This document shows, piece after piece, positions 1 to 14,164 of a stretch of DNA of 64,000 nt; position 1 is the first letter of the stretch; the number at the start of each line of letters is the position of its first letter. The stretch is from the NCBI GenBank assembly GCA_964035545.1, contig OZ037768.1, positions 14,818,175 to 14,882,174 on the forward strand. Reading direction: 5' to 3'. A model generated the notes under the pieces. That model was given only the letters and a program-made list of their open reading frames with translations, made no database searches and was not told the origin of the DNA. Origin of the DNA: Bugula neritina. Taxonomy: Eukaryota > Bryozoa > Gymnolaemata > Cheilostomatida > Bugulidae. Position numbers and translations under genes: made by a program.

Positions 1-203
1 AACTGCAAGATACTGCAACATACTGAAATACACTGCAACACACTGAAGTATACTGTAATATACAGAAATGTACTGTAAAATACTGAAATATACTTCAACA
101 TACTGAAAAATACCTAAAAATATTGAAACATACTGATATACACTGAAACATACTGAAATACACTGCAACACATTGGAATATACTGCAACATACCGAAATA
201 TAT
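1..203 (+). repeat. 3' end of an alpha module cut by the window edge
   Basis: Bases from 1 onward match 4,612 onward and 9,223 onward, which are the last 203 bp of complete alpha modules. This shows the array continues to the left of the window. Confidence 0.85.
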
Positions 204-1469
204 GGTAACCTACTGAAGTATGTTGCAAACTACTGAAATATACTGCAACATACTGAAATACGCCGTAACATACTGAAATACACTGCAACATACTGAAATA
301 CACTGTAACAAATTGAAATACACTGCAACACACTGAAATATACTGATACATACCGAAATATAAGGTAACCTACTGAAATATGTTGCAAACCACTGAAACA
401 TACTGCATAATCCTGCAACAAAATGAAATAAACGGTAACACTGAAGCAAACTGCAATATACTGAGATATACTGCAACATACTGCAACATAATGAAGTATA
501 CTGCAACAGACTGAAATATACTGCAACATACTGAAATACACTGTAACATATTGAAATACACTGCAACACACTGAAATATACTGAAACATACCGAAATATA
601 TGGTAACCTACTGAAATATGTTGCAAACCACTGAAACATACTGCATCATCCTGCAACAAAATGAAGTATACGGTAACACTGAAGCATACTGCAACATACT
701 GTAACATACTAAGACATACTGCAACATACCAAAAATTATGGTAACCTACTGAAATATGTTACAAACTATTGAAATATACTGCAGCATACTGCAACATAAT
801 GAAATATACTGCAACATACTGAAAGATACTGCAAAATACCGAAATACACTATAGAATACCGAAATATACTGCAACATACTGAAACATACTGCAAGATACT
901 GCAAAATACTGAAATACATTGTAAGATACCTAAATACACTGCAACATACTGCAACATACTGCAACATATTGAAATACACTGTAACATATTGAAAAACACT
1001 GCAACACATTGAAATATACCGCAACATACCGAAGTATATGGTAGCCTACTGAAATATACTGCGACATACTGAAATACACTGTAACGTACAAAAATACACT
1101 GCAACATACTGAAATACACTGTAACAAATTGAAATACACTGCAACACACTGAAATATACTGAAACATACCGAAATATAAGGTAACCTACTGAAATATGTT
1201 GAAAACTACTGAAATATACTGCAACATAATGCAACATAATGAAAGATACTGCAACATACTGAAATAAACTGCAAGATACTGCAACATAATGAAATACACT
1301 GCAACACACTGAAGTATACTGTAATATACAGAAATGTACTGTAAAATACTGAAATATACTTCAACATACTGAAAAATACCTAAAAATATTGAAACATACT
1401 GATATACACTGAAACATACTGAAATACACTGCAACACATTGGAATATACTGCAACATACCGAAATATAT
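204..1469 (+). repeat. beta module, array I copy 1 (1,266 bp)
   Basis: It starts at a GGTAACC word and ends just before the next module-start word at 1,470. Internal GGTAACC words lie at 364, 602, 740 and 1,180, with a GGTAGCC variant near 1,030. The last 290 bp (1,180-1,469) are a paralogue of the last 290 bp of alpha (4,525-4,814), so beta may have arisen as a partial duplication of alpha-type sequence. Complete beta modules are seen only in array I; a beta fragment is found in the mosaic at 19,139. Confidence 0.85.
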
Positions 1470-1960
1470 GGTAACCTACTGAAGTATGTTGCAAACTACT
1501 GAAATATATTGCAACATACTGAAATACGCCGTAACATACTGAAATACACTGCAACATACTGAAATACACTGTAACAAATTGAAATACACTGCAACACACT
1601 GAAATATACTGAAACATACCGAAATATAAGGTAACCTACTGAAATATGTTGCAAACCACTGAAACATACTGCATCATCCTGCAACAAAATGAAATATACG
1701 GTAACACTGAAGCATACTGCAATTTACTGAAATATACTGTAACATACTAAGACATACTGCAACATACCGAAAAATATGGTAACCTACTGAAATATGTTAC
1801 AAACTACTGAAACATACTGCAACATACTGCAACATAATGAAATATACTGCAACATAATGAAATATACTGCAACATACTGAAAGATACTGCAAGTTACTGC
1901 AAAATACTGAAATACATTGTAAGATACCTAAATACACTGCAACATACTGCAACATACTGC

Positions 1961-2229
1961 AACGTATTGAAATACACTGTAACATATTGAAAAACACTGC
2001 AACACATTGAAATATACTGCAACATACTAAAACATACGGCAACATACTGAAATATACTGCGACACATTGAAATATAGTGCAACATACTGAAATATGCTGT
2101 AGCATACTGAAATACACTGCAATACACTGAAGTATACTGTAATATACAGAAACGTACTGTAACATACTGAAACATACGGCAACATACTAAAATATACTGC
2201 GACACATTGAAACATACTGCAACATACTG
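1961..2229 (+). repeat. K core, first copy in gamma
   Basis: This is a block of about 270 bp that begins AACGTATTGA, passes through AACATACGGC, GCGACACATT and GCTGTAGCAT, and ends near AATACACC. The same ordered series of variant decamers recurs at 2,981 and 4,109 and in every later gamma, alpha and U unit. It is the longest conserved element shared by all module types and the site of several inferred exchanges. Confidence 0.8.
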
Positions 2230-2980
2230 AAATACACCAAAACATACTAAACTCCCCTGCAACATTCTGAAATACACTGTAACACATTGAAATACACTGC
2301 AACACAGTGAATTGCACTGAAATACATTGTAAGATACGGAAACACACTGCAACATACTGCAACATAATGAAATATATGGTAACCTACTGAAATATGTTGA
2401 AAACTACTGAAATATACTGCAACATTATGCAACATAATGAAAGATACTGCAATATACTGAAATAAACTGCAAGATACTGCAACATACTGAAATACACTGT
2501 AACATACTGAAATACACTGTAACATATTGAAATACACTGCGACATACTGAAATACACTGCGACATACTGCAACATACTGAAAAACGCTGTAACATATTGA
2601 AATACACTGCAACACATTGAAATATTCCGCAACATACCGAGATATATGGTAAGCTAATGAGATATACTGTAACACGTTGAAGTACACTGCAACATACTGA
2701 AATACACTGCAACACACTAAATTATACTGTAATTTACAGAAATGTACTGCAACATACTGAAATATACTGCAAGATACTGCAACATACTGAAACACACTGT
2801 AACATACTGAAATACACTGCAACATACTGAAATATACTGCATGATACTGCAACATACTGATACACATTGTAAGATACTGAAATGCACTGCAACATACTGA
2901 AACATACTGCATGATACTGCAACATACTCATACACATTGTAAGATACTGAAATACACTGCAACATACCGCAACATACTGC

Positions 2981-3250
2981 AACGTATTGAATTACACTGT
3001 AACATATTGAAAAACACTGCAACACATTGAAACATACTGCAACATACTGAAACATACGGCAACATACTGAAATATACTGCGACACATTGAAATATAGTGC
3101 AACATACTGAAATATGCTGTAGCATACTGAAATACACTGCAATACACTGAAGTATACTGTAATATACAAAAACGTACTGTAACATACTGAAACATACGGC
3201 AACATACTACAATATACTGTGACACATTGAAGTATACTGCAACATACTGA
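2981..3250 (+). repeat. K core, second copy in gamma
   Basis: It has the same decamer order as the core at 1,961, displaced by 1,020 bp. It can be told apart by ATTACACTGT in place of AATACACTGT at the start and by ACTACAATAT near 3,207. Confidence 0.8.
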
Positions 3251-3357
3251 AATACACCGTAACATACTGAAATACACTGCAACATACTGAAATACACTGT
3301 AACATATTGAAATACACTGCATCACACTGAAATATACTGAAACATACCGAAATATAT

Positions 3358-4814
3358 GGTAACCTACTGAAATATGTTGCAAACCACTAAAACATACTGC
3401 ATCATCCTGCAACAAAATGAAATTTACGGTAACACTGAAGCATACTGCAATATACTGAAATATACTGTAACATACTAAGACATACTGCAACATACCGAAA
3501 AATATGGTAACCTACTGAAATATGTTACAAACTACTGAAACATACTGCAACATACTGCAACATAACGAAATATACTGCAACAAACTGAAAGATACTGCAA
3601 CATACTGAAATACACTATAGAATACCCAAATATACTGCAACATACTGAAATATACTGCAAGATACTGCAAAATACTGAAGTACATTGTAAGATACCTAAA
3701 TACACTGCAACATACTGCAACATACTGCAACATATTGAAATACACTGTAACATATTGAAAAACAGTGCAACACATTGAAATATACCGCAACATACCGAAG
3801 TATATGGTAGCCTACTGAAATATACTGCGACATACTGAAATACACTGTAACGTACTGAAATACACTGCAACATACTGAAATACACTGTAACAGATTAAAA
3901 TACACTGCAACACACTGAAATATACTGAAACATACTGAAATATATGGTAACCCACTGAAATCTGTTGCAGACCACTGAAATATACTGCAACATACTGCAA
4001 CATAATGAATAATACTGCAACATACTGAAAAATACTGCAAGATACTGCAACATACTGATACACATTGTAAGATACTGAAATACACTGCAACATACCGCAA
4101 CATACTGCAACGTATTGAAATACACTGTAACATATTGAAAAACACTGCAACACATTGAAATATACTGCAACATACTGAAACATACGGCAACATACTGAAA
4201 TATACTGCGACACATTGAAATATAGTGCAACATACTGAAATATGCTGTAGCATACTGAAATACACTGCAATACACTGAAATATATGTAATATACAGATTC
4301 GTACTGTAACATACTGAAACATACGGCAACATACTAAAATATACTGCGACACATTGAAATATACTGCAACATACTGAAATACACCGTAACATACTAAACT
4401 CCACTGCAACATTCTGAAATACACTGTAACACATTGAAATACACTGCAACACAGGGAATTATACTGAAATACATTGTAAGATACGGAAACACACTGCAAC
4501 ATACTGTAACATAATGAAATATAAGGTAACCTACTGAAATATGTTGAAAACTACTGAAATATACTGCAACATAATGCAACATAATGAAAGATACTGCAAC
4601 ATACTGAAATAAACTGCAAGATACTGCAACATACTGAAATACACTGCAACACACTGAAGTATACTGTAATATACAGAAATGTACTGTAAAATACTGAAAT
4701 ATACTTCAACATACTGAAAAATACCTAAAAATATTGAAACATACTAATATACACTGAAACATACTGAAATACACTGCAACACATTGGAATATACTGCAAC
4801 ATACCGAAATATAT
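3358..4814 (+). repeat. alpha module, array I copy 1 (1,457 bp)
   Basis: It starts at GGTAACC followed by a CATCATCC-containing word and a TTTACGGTAACACTG slip. It carries one K core at 4,109. Internal GGTAACC words lie at 3,506, 3,946 and 4,525. A 1-bp loss near 4,285 (ATATATGTAAT where other alphas have ATATACTGTAAT) separates the 1,457-bp form from the 1,458-bp form and serves as a lineage marker. Confidence 0.87.
4109..4388 (+). repeat. K core in alpha
   Basis: Same decamer series as the gamma cores, lying 1,128 bp after the second gamma core. It carries the 1-bp deletion near 4,285 and an ATACAGATTC variant that is specific to alpha. Confidence 0.8.
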
Positions 4815-7800
4815 GGTAACCTACTGAAGTATGTTGCAAACTACTGAAATATACTGCAACATACTGAAATACGCCGTAACATACTGAAATACACTGCAAC
4901 ATACTGAAATACACTGTAACAAATTGAAATACACTGCAACACACTGAAATATACTGAAACATACCGAAATATAAGGTAACCTACTGAAATATGTTGCAAA
5001 CCACTGAAACATACTGCATAATCCTGCAACAAAATGAAATAAACGGTAACACTGAAGCAAACTGCAATATACTGAGATATACTGCAACATACTGCAACAT
5101 AATGAAGTATACTGCAACAGACTGAAATATACTGCAACATACTGAAATACACTGTAACATATTGAAATACACTGCAACACACTGAAATATACTGAAACAT
5201 ACCGAAATATATGGTAACCTACTGAAATATGTTGCAAACCACTGAAACATACTGCATCATCCTGCAACAAAATGAAGTATACGGTAACACTGAAGCATAC
5301 TGCAACATACTGTAACATACTAAGACATACTGCAACATACCAAAAATTATGGTAACCTACTGAAATATGTTACAAACTATTGAAATATACTGCAGCATAC
5401 TGCAACATAATGAAATATACTGCAACATACTGAAAGATACTGCAAAATACCGAAATACACTATAGAATACCGAAATATACTGCAACATACTGAAACATAC
5501 TGCAAGATACTGCAAAATACTGAAATACATTGTAAGATACCTAAATACACTGCAACATACTGCAACATACTGCAACATATTGAAATACACTGTAACATAT
5601 TGAAAAACACTGCAACACATTGAAATATACCGCAACATACCGAAGTATATGGTAGCCTACTGAAATATACTGCGACATACTGAAATACACTGTAACGTAC
5701 TAAAATACACTGCAACATACTGAAATACACTGTAACAAATTGAAATACACTGCAACACACTGAAATATACTGAAACATACCGAAATATAAGGTAACCTAC
5801 TGAAATATGTTGAAAACTACTGAAATATACTGCAACATAATGCAACATAATGAAAGATACTGCAACATACTGAAATAAACTGCAAGATACTGCAACATAA
5901 TGAAATACACTGCAACACACTGAAGTATACTGTAATATACAGAAATGTACTGTAAAATACTGAAATATACTTCAACATACTGAAAAATACCTAAAAATAT
6001 TGAAACATACTGATATACACTGAAACATACTGAAATACACTGCAACACATTGGAATATACTGCAACATACCGAAATATATGGTAACCTACTGAAGTATGT
6101 TGCAAACTACTGAAATATATTGCAACATACTGAAATACGCCGTAACATACTGAAATACACTGCAACATACTGAAATACACTGTAACAAATTGAAATACAC
6201 TGCAACACACTGAAATATACTGAAACATACCGAAATATAAGGTAACCTACTGAAATATGTTGCAAACCACTGAAACATACTGCATCATCCTGCAACAAAA
6301 TGAAATATACGGTAACACTGAAGCATACTGCAATTTACTGAAATATACTGTAACATACTAAGACATACTGCAACATACCGAAAAATATGGTAACCTACTG
6401 AAATATGTTACAAACTACTGAAACATACTGCAACATACTGCAACATAATGAAATATACTGCAACATAATGAAATATACTGCAACATACTGAAAGATACTG
6501 CAAGTTACTGCAAAATACTGAAATACATTGTAAGATACCTAAATACACTGCAACATACTGCAACATACTGCAACGTATTGAAATACACTGTAACATATTG
6601 AAAAACACTGCAACACATTGAAATATACTGCAACATACTAAAACATACGGCAACATACTGAAATATACTGCGACACATTGAAATATAGTGCAACATACTG
6701 AAATATGCTGTAGCATACTGAAATACACTGCAATACACTGAAGTATACTGTAATATACAGAAACGTACTGTAACATACTGAAACATACGGCAACATACTA
6801 AAATATACTGCGACACATTGAAACATACTGCAACATACTGAAATACACCAAAACATACTAAACTCCCCTGCAACATTCTGAAATACACTGTAACACATTG
6901 AAATACACTGCAACACAGTGAATTGCACTGAAATACATTGTAAGATACGGAAACACACTGCAACATACTGCAACATAATGAAATATATGGTAACCTACTG
7001 AAATATGTTGAAAACTACTGAAATATACTGCAACATTATGCAACATAATGAAAGATACTGCAATATACTGAAATAAACTGCAAGATACTGCAACATACTG
7101 AAATACACTGTAACATACTGAAATACACTGTAACATATTAAAATACACTGCGACATACTGAAATATACTGCGACATACTGCAACATACTGAAAAACGCTG
7201 TAACATATTGAAATACACTGCAACACATTGAAATATTCCGCAACATACCGAGATATATGGTAAGCTAATGAGATATACTGTAACACGTTGAAGTACACTG
7301 CAACATACTGAAATACACTGCAACACACTAAATTATACTGTAATTTACAGAAATGTACTGCAACATACTGAAATATACTGCAAGATACTGCAACATACTG
7401 AAACACACTGTAACATACTGAAATACACTGCAACATACTGAAATATACTGCATGATACTGCAACATACTGATACACATTGTAAGATACTGAAATGCACTG
7501 CAACATACTGAAACATACTGCATGATACTGCAACATACTCATACACATTGTAAGATACTGAAATACACTGCAACATACCGCAACATACTGCAACGTATTG
7601 AATTACACTGTAACATATTGAAAAACACTGCAACACATTGAAACATACTGCAACATACTGAAACATACGGCAACATACTGAAATATACTGCGACACATTG
7701 AAATATAGTGCAACATACTGAAATATGCTGTAGCATACTGAAATACACTGCAATACACTGAAGTATACTGTAATATACAAAAACGTACTGTAACATACTG

Positions 7801-9425
7801 AAACATACGGCAACATACTACAATATACTGTGACACATTGAAGTATACTGCAACATACTGAAATACACCGTAACATACTGAAATACACTGCAACATACTG
7901 AAATACACTGTAACATATTGAAATACACTGCATCACACTGAAATATACTGAAACATACCGAAATATATGGTAACCTACTGAAATATGTTGCAAACCACTA
8001 AAACATACTGCATCATCCTGCAACAAAATGAAATTTACGGTAACACTGAAGCATACTGCAATATACTGAAATATACTGTAACATACTAAGACATACTGCA
8101 ACATACCGAAAAATATGGTAACCTACTGAAATATGTTACAAACTACTGAAACATACTGCAACATACTGCAACATAACGAAATATACTGCAACAAACTGAA
8201 AGATACTGCAACATACTGAAATACACTATAGAATACCCAAATATACTGCAACATACTGAAATATACTGCAAGATACTGCAAAATACTGAAGTACATTGTA
8301 AGATACCTAAATACACTGCAACATACTGCAACATACTGCAACATATTGAAATACACTGTAACATATTGAAAAACAGTGCAACACATTGAAATATACCGCA
8401 ACATACCGAAGTATATGGTAGCCTACTGAAATATACTGCGACATACTGAAATACACTGTAACGTACTGAAATACACTGCAACATACTGAAATACACTGTA
8501 ACAGATTAAAATACACTGCAACACACTGAAATATACTGAAACATACTGAAATATATGGTAACCCACTGAAATCTGTTGCAGACCACTGAAATATACTGCA
8601 ACATACTGCAACATAATGAATAATACTGCAACATACTGAAAAATACTGCAAGATACCGCAACATACTGATACACATTGTAAGATACTGAAATACACTGCA
8701 ACATACCGCAACATACTGCAACGTATTGAAATACACTGTAACATATTGAAAAACACTGCAACACATTGAAATATACTGCAACATACTGAAACATACGGCA
8801 ACATACTGAAATATACTGCGACACATTGAAATATAGTGCAACATACTGAAATATGCTGTAGCATACTGAAATACACTGCAATACACTGAAATATATGTAA
8901 TATACAGATTCGTACTGTAACATACTGAAACATACGGCAACATACTAAAATATACTGCGACACATTGAAATATACTGCAACATACTGAAATACACCGTAA
9001 CATACTAAACTCCACTGCAACATTCTGAAATACACTGTAACACATTGAAATACACTGCAACACAGGGAATTATACTGAAATACATTGTAAGATACGGAAA
9101 CACACTGCAACATACTGTAACATAATGAAATATAAGGTAACCTACTGAAATATGTTGAAAACTACTGAAATATACTGCAACATAATGCAACATAATGAAA
9201 GATACTGCAACATACTGAAATAAACTGCAAGATACTGCAACATACTGAAATACACTGCAACACACTGAAGTATACTGTAATATACAGAAATGTACTGTAA
9301 AATACTGAAATATACTTCAACATACTGAAAAATACCTAAAAATATTGAAACATACTAATATACACTGAAACATACTGAAATACACTGCAACACATTGGAA
9401 TATACTGCAACATACCGAAATATAT
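4815..9425 (+). repeat. 4,611-bp higher-order repeat, copy 2
   Basis: Beta 4,815-6,080, gamma 6,081-7,968 and alpha 7,969-9,425. Copy-specific changes include ATTAAAATAC at about 7,137-7,146 and AGATACCGCA near 8,651. The latter is shared with the alphas at 11,250, 20,317 and 22,374, so this copy is closer to the array II donor than copy 1 is. Confidence 0.93.
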
Positions 9426-10111
9426 GGTAACCTACTGAAGTATGTTGCAAACTACTGAAATATACTGCAACATACTGAAATACGCCGTAACATACTGAAA
9501 TACACTGCAACATACTGAAATACACTGTAACAAATTGAAATACACTGCAACACACTGAAATATACTGAAACATACCGAAATATAAGGTAACCTACTGAAA
9601 TATGTTGCAAACCACTGAAACATACTGCATAATCCTGCAACAAAATGAAATAAACGGTAACACTGAAGCAAACTGCAATATACTGAGATATACTGCAACA
9701 TACTGCAACATAATGAAGTATACTGCAACAGACTGAAATATACTGCAACATACTGAAATACACTGTAACATATTGAAATACACTGCAACACACTGAAATA
9801 TACTGAAACATACCGAAATATATGGTAACCTACTGAAATATGTTGCAAACCACTGAAACATACTGCATCATCCTGCAACAAAATGAAGTATACGGTAACA
9901 CTGAAGCATACTGCAACATACTGTAACATACTAAGACATACTGCAACATACCAAAAATTATGGTAACCTACTGAAATATGTTACAAACTATTGAAATATA
10001 CTGCAGCATACTGCAACATAATGAAATATACTGCAACATACTGAAAGATACTGCAAAATACCGAAATACACTATAGAATACCGAAATATACTGCAACATA
10101 CCGAAATATAT
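9426..10111 (+). repeat. Truncated beta module, copy 3 of the 4,611-bp repeat
   Basis: It follows the beta sequence for about 675 bp. Copy 1 continues ACTGAAACAT near 879, but here the sequence switches at about 10,101 to CCGAAATATATGGTAACC, the lead-in of an alpha start. The remaining beta sequence and the start of gamma are missing. This marks the boundary between arrays I and II. Confidence 0.85.
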
Positions 10112-11249
10112 GGTAACCTACTGAAATATGTTGCAAACCACTAAAACATACTGCATCATCCTGCAACAAAATGAAATTTACGGTAACACTGAAGCATACT
10201 GCAATATACTGAAATATACTGTAACATACTAAGACATACTGCAACATACCGAAAAATATGGTAACCTACTGAAATATGTTACAAACTACTGAAACATACT
10301 GCAACATACTGCAACATAATGAAATATACTGCAACAAACTGAAAGATACTGCAACATACTGAAATACACTATAGAATACCCAAATATACTGCAACATACT
10401 GAAATATACTGCAAGATACTGCAACATACTGAAATACACTGTAACATACTGAAATACACTGTAACATATTGAAAAACACTGTAACATATTGAAATACACT
10501 GCAACACATTGAAATATTCCGCAACATACCGAGATATATGGTAAGCTAATGAGATATACTGTAACACGTTGAAGTACACTGCAACATACTGAAATACACT
10601 GCAACACACTAAATTATACTGTAATTTACAGAAATGTACTGCAACATACTGAAATATACTGCAAGATACTGCAACATACTGAAATACACTGTAACATACT
10701 GAAATACACTGCAACATACTGAAATATACTGCATGATACTGCAACATACTGATACACATTGTAAGATACTGAAATGCACTGCAACATACTGAAACATACT
10801 GCATGATACTGCAACATACTCATACACATTGTAAGATACTGAAATACACTGCAACATACCGCAACATACTGCAACGTATTGAATTACACTGTAACATATT
10901 GAAAAACACTGCAACACATTGAAACATACTGCAACATACTGAAACATACGGCAACATACTGAAATATACTGCGACACATTGAAATATAGTGCAACATACT
11001 GAAATATGCTGTAGCATACTGAAATACACTGCAATACACTGAAGTATACTGTAATATACAGAAACGTACTGTAACATACTGAAACATACGGCAACATACT
11101 ACAATATACTGTGACACATTGAAGTATACTGCAACATACTGAAATACACCGTAACATACTGAAATACACTGCAACATACTGAAATACACTGTAACATATT
11201 GAAATACACTGCATCACACTGAAATATACTGAAACATACCGAAATATAT
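10112..11249 (+). repeat. Hybrid module of alpha 5' and gamma 3' sequence (1,138 bp), array II copy A
   Basis: The first 300 bp or so match the alpha start (like 3,358-3,666). At about 10,411-10,425, inside a shared GCAAGATACTGCAA word, the sequence switches to the second half of gamma (like 2,470-3,357). Compared with the equivalent at 21,186-22,373 it lacks exactly 50 bp (five decamers) near 10,470. Confidence 0.82.
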
Positions 11250-12706
11250 GGTAACCTACTGAAATATGTTGCAAACCACTAAAACATACTGCATCATCCT
11301 GCAACAAAATGAAATTTACGGTAACACTGAAGCATACTGCAATATACTGAAATATACTGTAACATACTAAGACATACTGCAACATACCGAAAAATATGGT
11401 AACCTACTGAAATATGTTACAAACTACTGAAACATACTGCAACATACTGCAACATAACGAAATATACTGCAACAAACTGAAAGATACTGCAACATACTGA
11501 AATACACTATAGAATACCCAAATATACTGCAACATACTGAAATATACTGCAAGATACTGCAAAATACTGAAGTACATTGTAAGATACCTAAATACACTGC
11601 AACATACTGCAACATACTGCAACATATTGAAATACACTGTAACATATTGAAAAACAGTGCAACACATTGAAATATACCGCAACATACCGAAGTATATGGT
11701 AGCCTACTGAAATATACTGCGACATACTGAAATACACTGTAACGTACTGAAATACACTGCAACATACTGAAATACACTGTAACAGATTAAAATACACTGC
11801 AACACACTGAAATATACTGAAACATACTGAAATATATGGTAACCCACTGAAATCTGTTGCAGACCACTGAAATATACTGCAACATACTGCAACATAATGA
11901 ATAATACTGCAACATACTGAAAAATACTGCAAGATACCGCAACATACTGATACACATTGTAAGATACTGAAATACACTGCAACATACCGCAACATACTGC
12001 AACGTATTGAAATACACTGTAACATATTGAAAAACACTGCAACACATTGAAATATACTGCAACATACTGAAACATACGGCAACATACTGAAATATACTGC
12101 GACACATTGAAATATAGTGCAACATACTGAAATATGCTGTAGCATACTGAAATACACTGCAATACACTGAAATATATGTAATATACAGATTCGTACTGTA
12201 ACATACTGAAACATACGGCAACATACTAAAATATACTGCGACACATTGAAATATACTGCAACATACTGAAATACACCGTAACATACTAAACTCCACTGCA
12301 ACATTCTGAAATACACTGTAACACATTGAAATACACTGCAACACAGGGAATTATACTGAAATACATTGTAAGATACGGAAACACACTGCAACATACTGTA
12401 ACATAATGAAATATAAGGTAACCTACTGAAATATGTTGAAAACTACTGAAATATACTGCAACATAATGCAACATAATGAAAGATACTGCAACATACTGAA
12501 ATAAACTGCAAGATACTGCAACATACTGAAATACACTGCAACACACTGAAGTATACTGTAATATACAGAAATGTACTGTAAAATACTGAAATATACTTCA
12601 ACATACTGAAAAATACCTAAAAATATTGAAACATACTGATATACACTGAAACATACTGAAATACACTGCAACACATTGGAATATACTGCAACATACCGAA
12701 ATATAT
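11250..12706 (+). repeat. alpha module (1,457 bp, 1-bp-deletion form), array II copy A
   Basis: It runs from GGTAACC at 11,250 to the next alpha start at 12,707. It keeps the ATATATGTAAT deletion marker near 12,173 and the AGATACCGC variant near 11,932, like the alpha at 7,969. Confidence 0.87.
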
Positions 12707-14164
12707 GGTAACCTACTGAAATATGTTGCAAACCACTAAAACATACTGCATCATCCTGCAACAAAATGAAATTTACGGTAACACTGAAGCATACTGCAAT
12801 ATACTGAAATATACTGTAACATACTAAGACATACTGCAACATACCGAAAAATATGGTAACCTACTGAAATATGTTACAAACTACTGAAACATACTGCAAC
12901 ATACTGCAACATAATGAAATATACTGCAACAAACTGAAAGATACTGCAACATACTGAAATACACTATAGAATACCCAAATATACTGCAACATACTGAAAT
13001 ATACTGCAAGATACTGCAAAATACTGAAGTACATTGTAAGATACCTAAATACACTGCAACATACTGCAACATACTGCAACATATTGAAATACACTGTAAC
13101 ATATTGAAAAACAGTGCAACACATTGAAATATACCGCAACATACCGAAGTATATGGTAGCCTACTGAAATATACTGTGACATACTGAAATACACTGTAAC
13201 GTACTGAAATACACTGCAACATACTGAAATACACTGTAACAGATTAAAATACACTGCAACACACTGAAATATACTGAAACATATTGAAATATATGGTAAC
13301 CCACTGAAATCTGTTGCAGACCACTGAAATATACTGCAACATACTGCAACATAATGAATAATACTGCAACATACTGAAAAATACTGCAAGATACTGCAAC
13401 ATACTGATACACATTGTAAGATACTGAAATACACTGCAACATACCGCAACATACTGCAACGTATTGAAATACACTGTAACATATTGAAAAACACTGCAAC
13501 ACATTGAAATATACTGCAACATACTGAAACATACGGCAACATACTGAAATATACTGCGACACTTTGAAATATAGTGCAACATACTGAAATATGCTGTAGC
13601 ATACTGAAATACACTGCAATACACTGAAATATACTGTAATATACAGATTCGTACTGTGACATACTGAAACATACGGCAACATATTAAAATATACTGCGAC
13701 ACATTGAAATATACTGCAACATACTGAAATACACCGTAACATACTAAACTCCACTGCAACATTCTGAAATACACTGTAACACAACGAAATACACTGCAAC
13801 ACTGGGACTTATACTGAAATACATTGTAAGATACGGAAACACACTGCAACATACTGTAACATAATGAAATATAAGGTAACCTACTGAAATATGTTGAAAA
13901 CTACTGAAATATACTGCAACATAATGCAACATAATGAAAGATACTGCAACATACTGAAATAAACTGCAAGATACTGCAACATACTGAAATACACTGCAAC
14001 ACACTGAAGTATACTGTAATATACAGAAATGTACTGTAAAATACTGAAATATACTTCAACATACTGAAAAATACCTAAAAATATTGAAACATACTGATAT
14101 ACACTGAAACATACTGAAATACACTGCAACACATTGGAATTTACTGCAACATACCGAAATATAT
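12707..14164 (+). repeat. alpha module (1,458 bp), array II copy A
   Basis: A second alpha placed directly after the first, so alpha-alpha is a real junction type. It lacks the 1-bp deletion. It carries local variants such as ACACTTTG near 13,560 and ACACAACG near 13,781, both repeated 11,124 bp downstream. Confidence 0.86.

Larger units (their letters stand above)
1470..3357 (+). repeat. gamma module, array I copy 1 (1,888 bp)
   Basis: It runs from GGTAACC at 1,470 to the alpha start at 3,358. It holds two copies of the K core, starting at 1,961 and 2,981 and 1,020 bp apart. Sub-landmarks are GGTAACC at 1,630, 1,779 and 2,379 and a GGTAAGC variant near 2,648. The same 1,888-bp length recurs in arrays II and III. 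Confidence 0.87.
204..4814 (+). repeat. 4,611-bp higher-order repeat (beta-gamma-alpha), copy 1
   Basis: Every landmark here recurs exactly 4,611 bp later (204 to 4,815; 1,470 to 6,081; 3,358 to 7,969). Copies 1 and 2 differ at only a handful of positions that I noticed, for example 1,090 versus 5,701 and 2,527 versus 7,138. That implies a very recent duplication or active homogenisation. The lengths add up: 1,266 + 1,888 + 1,457 = 4,611. Confidence 0.93.

Noticed and set aside
10095-10425. Assembly error explaining the array I/II junction
   Set aside because: Not excluded, but the same hybrid structure recurs independently at 21,186-22,373 with 50 bp more sequence, which is hard to produce by a single mis-join.
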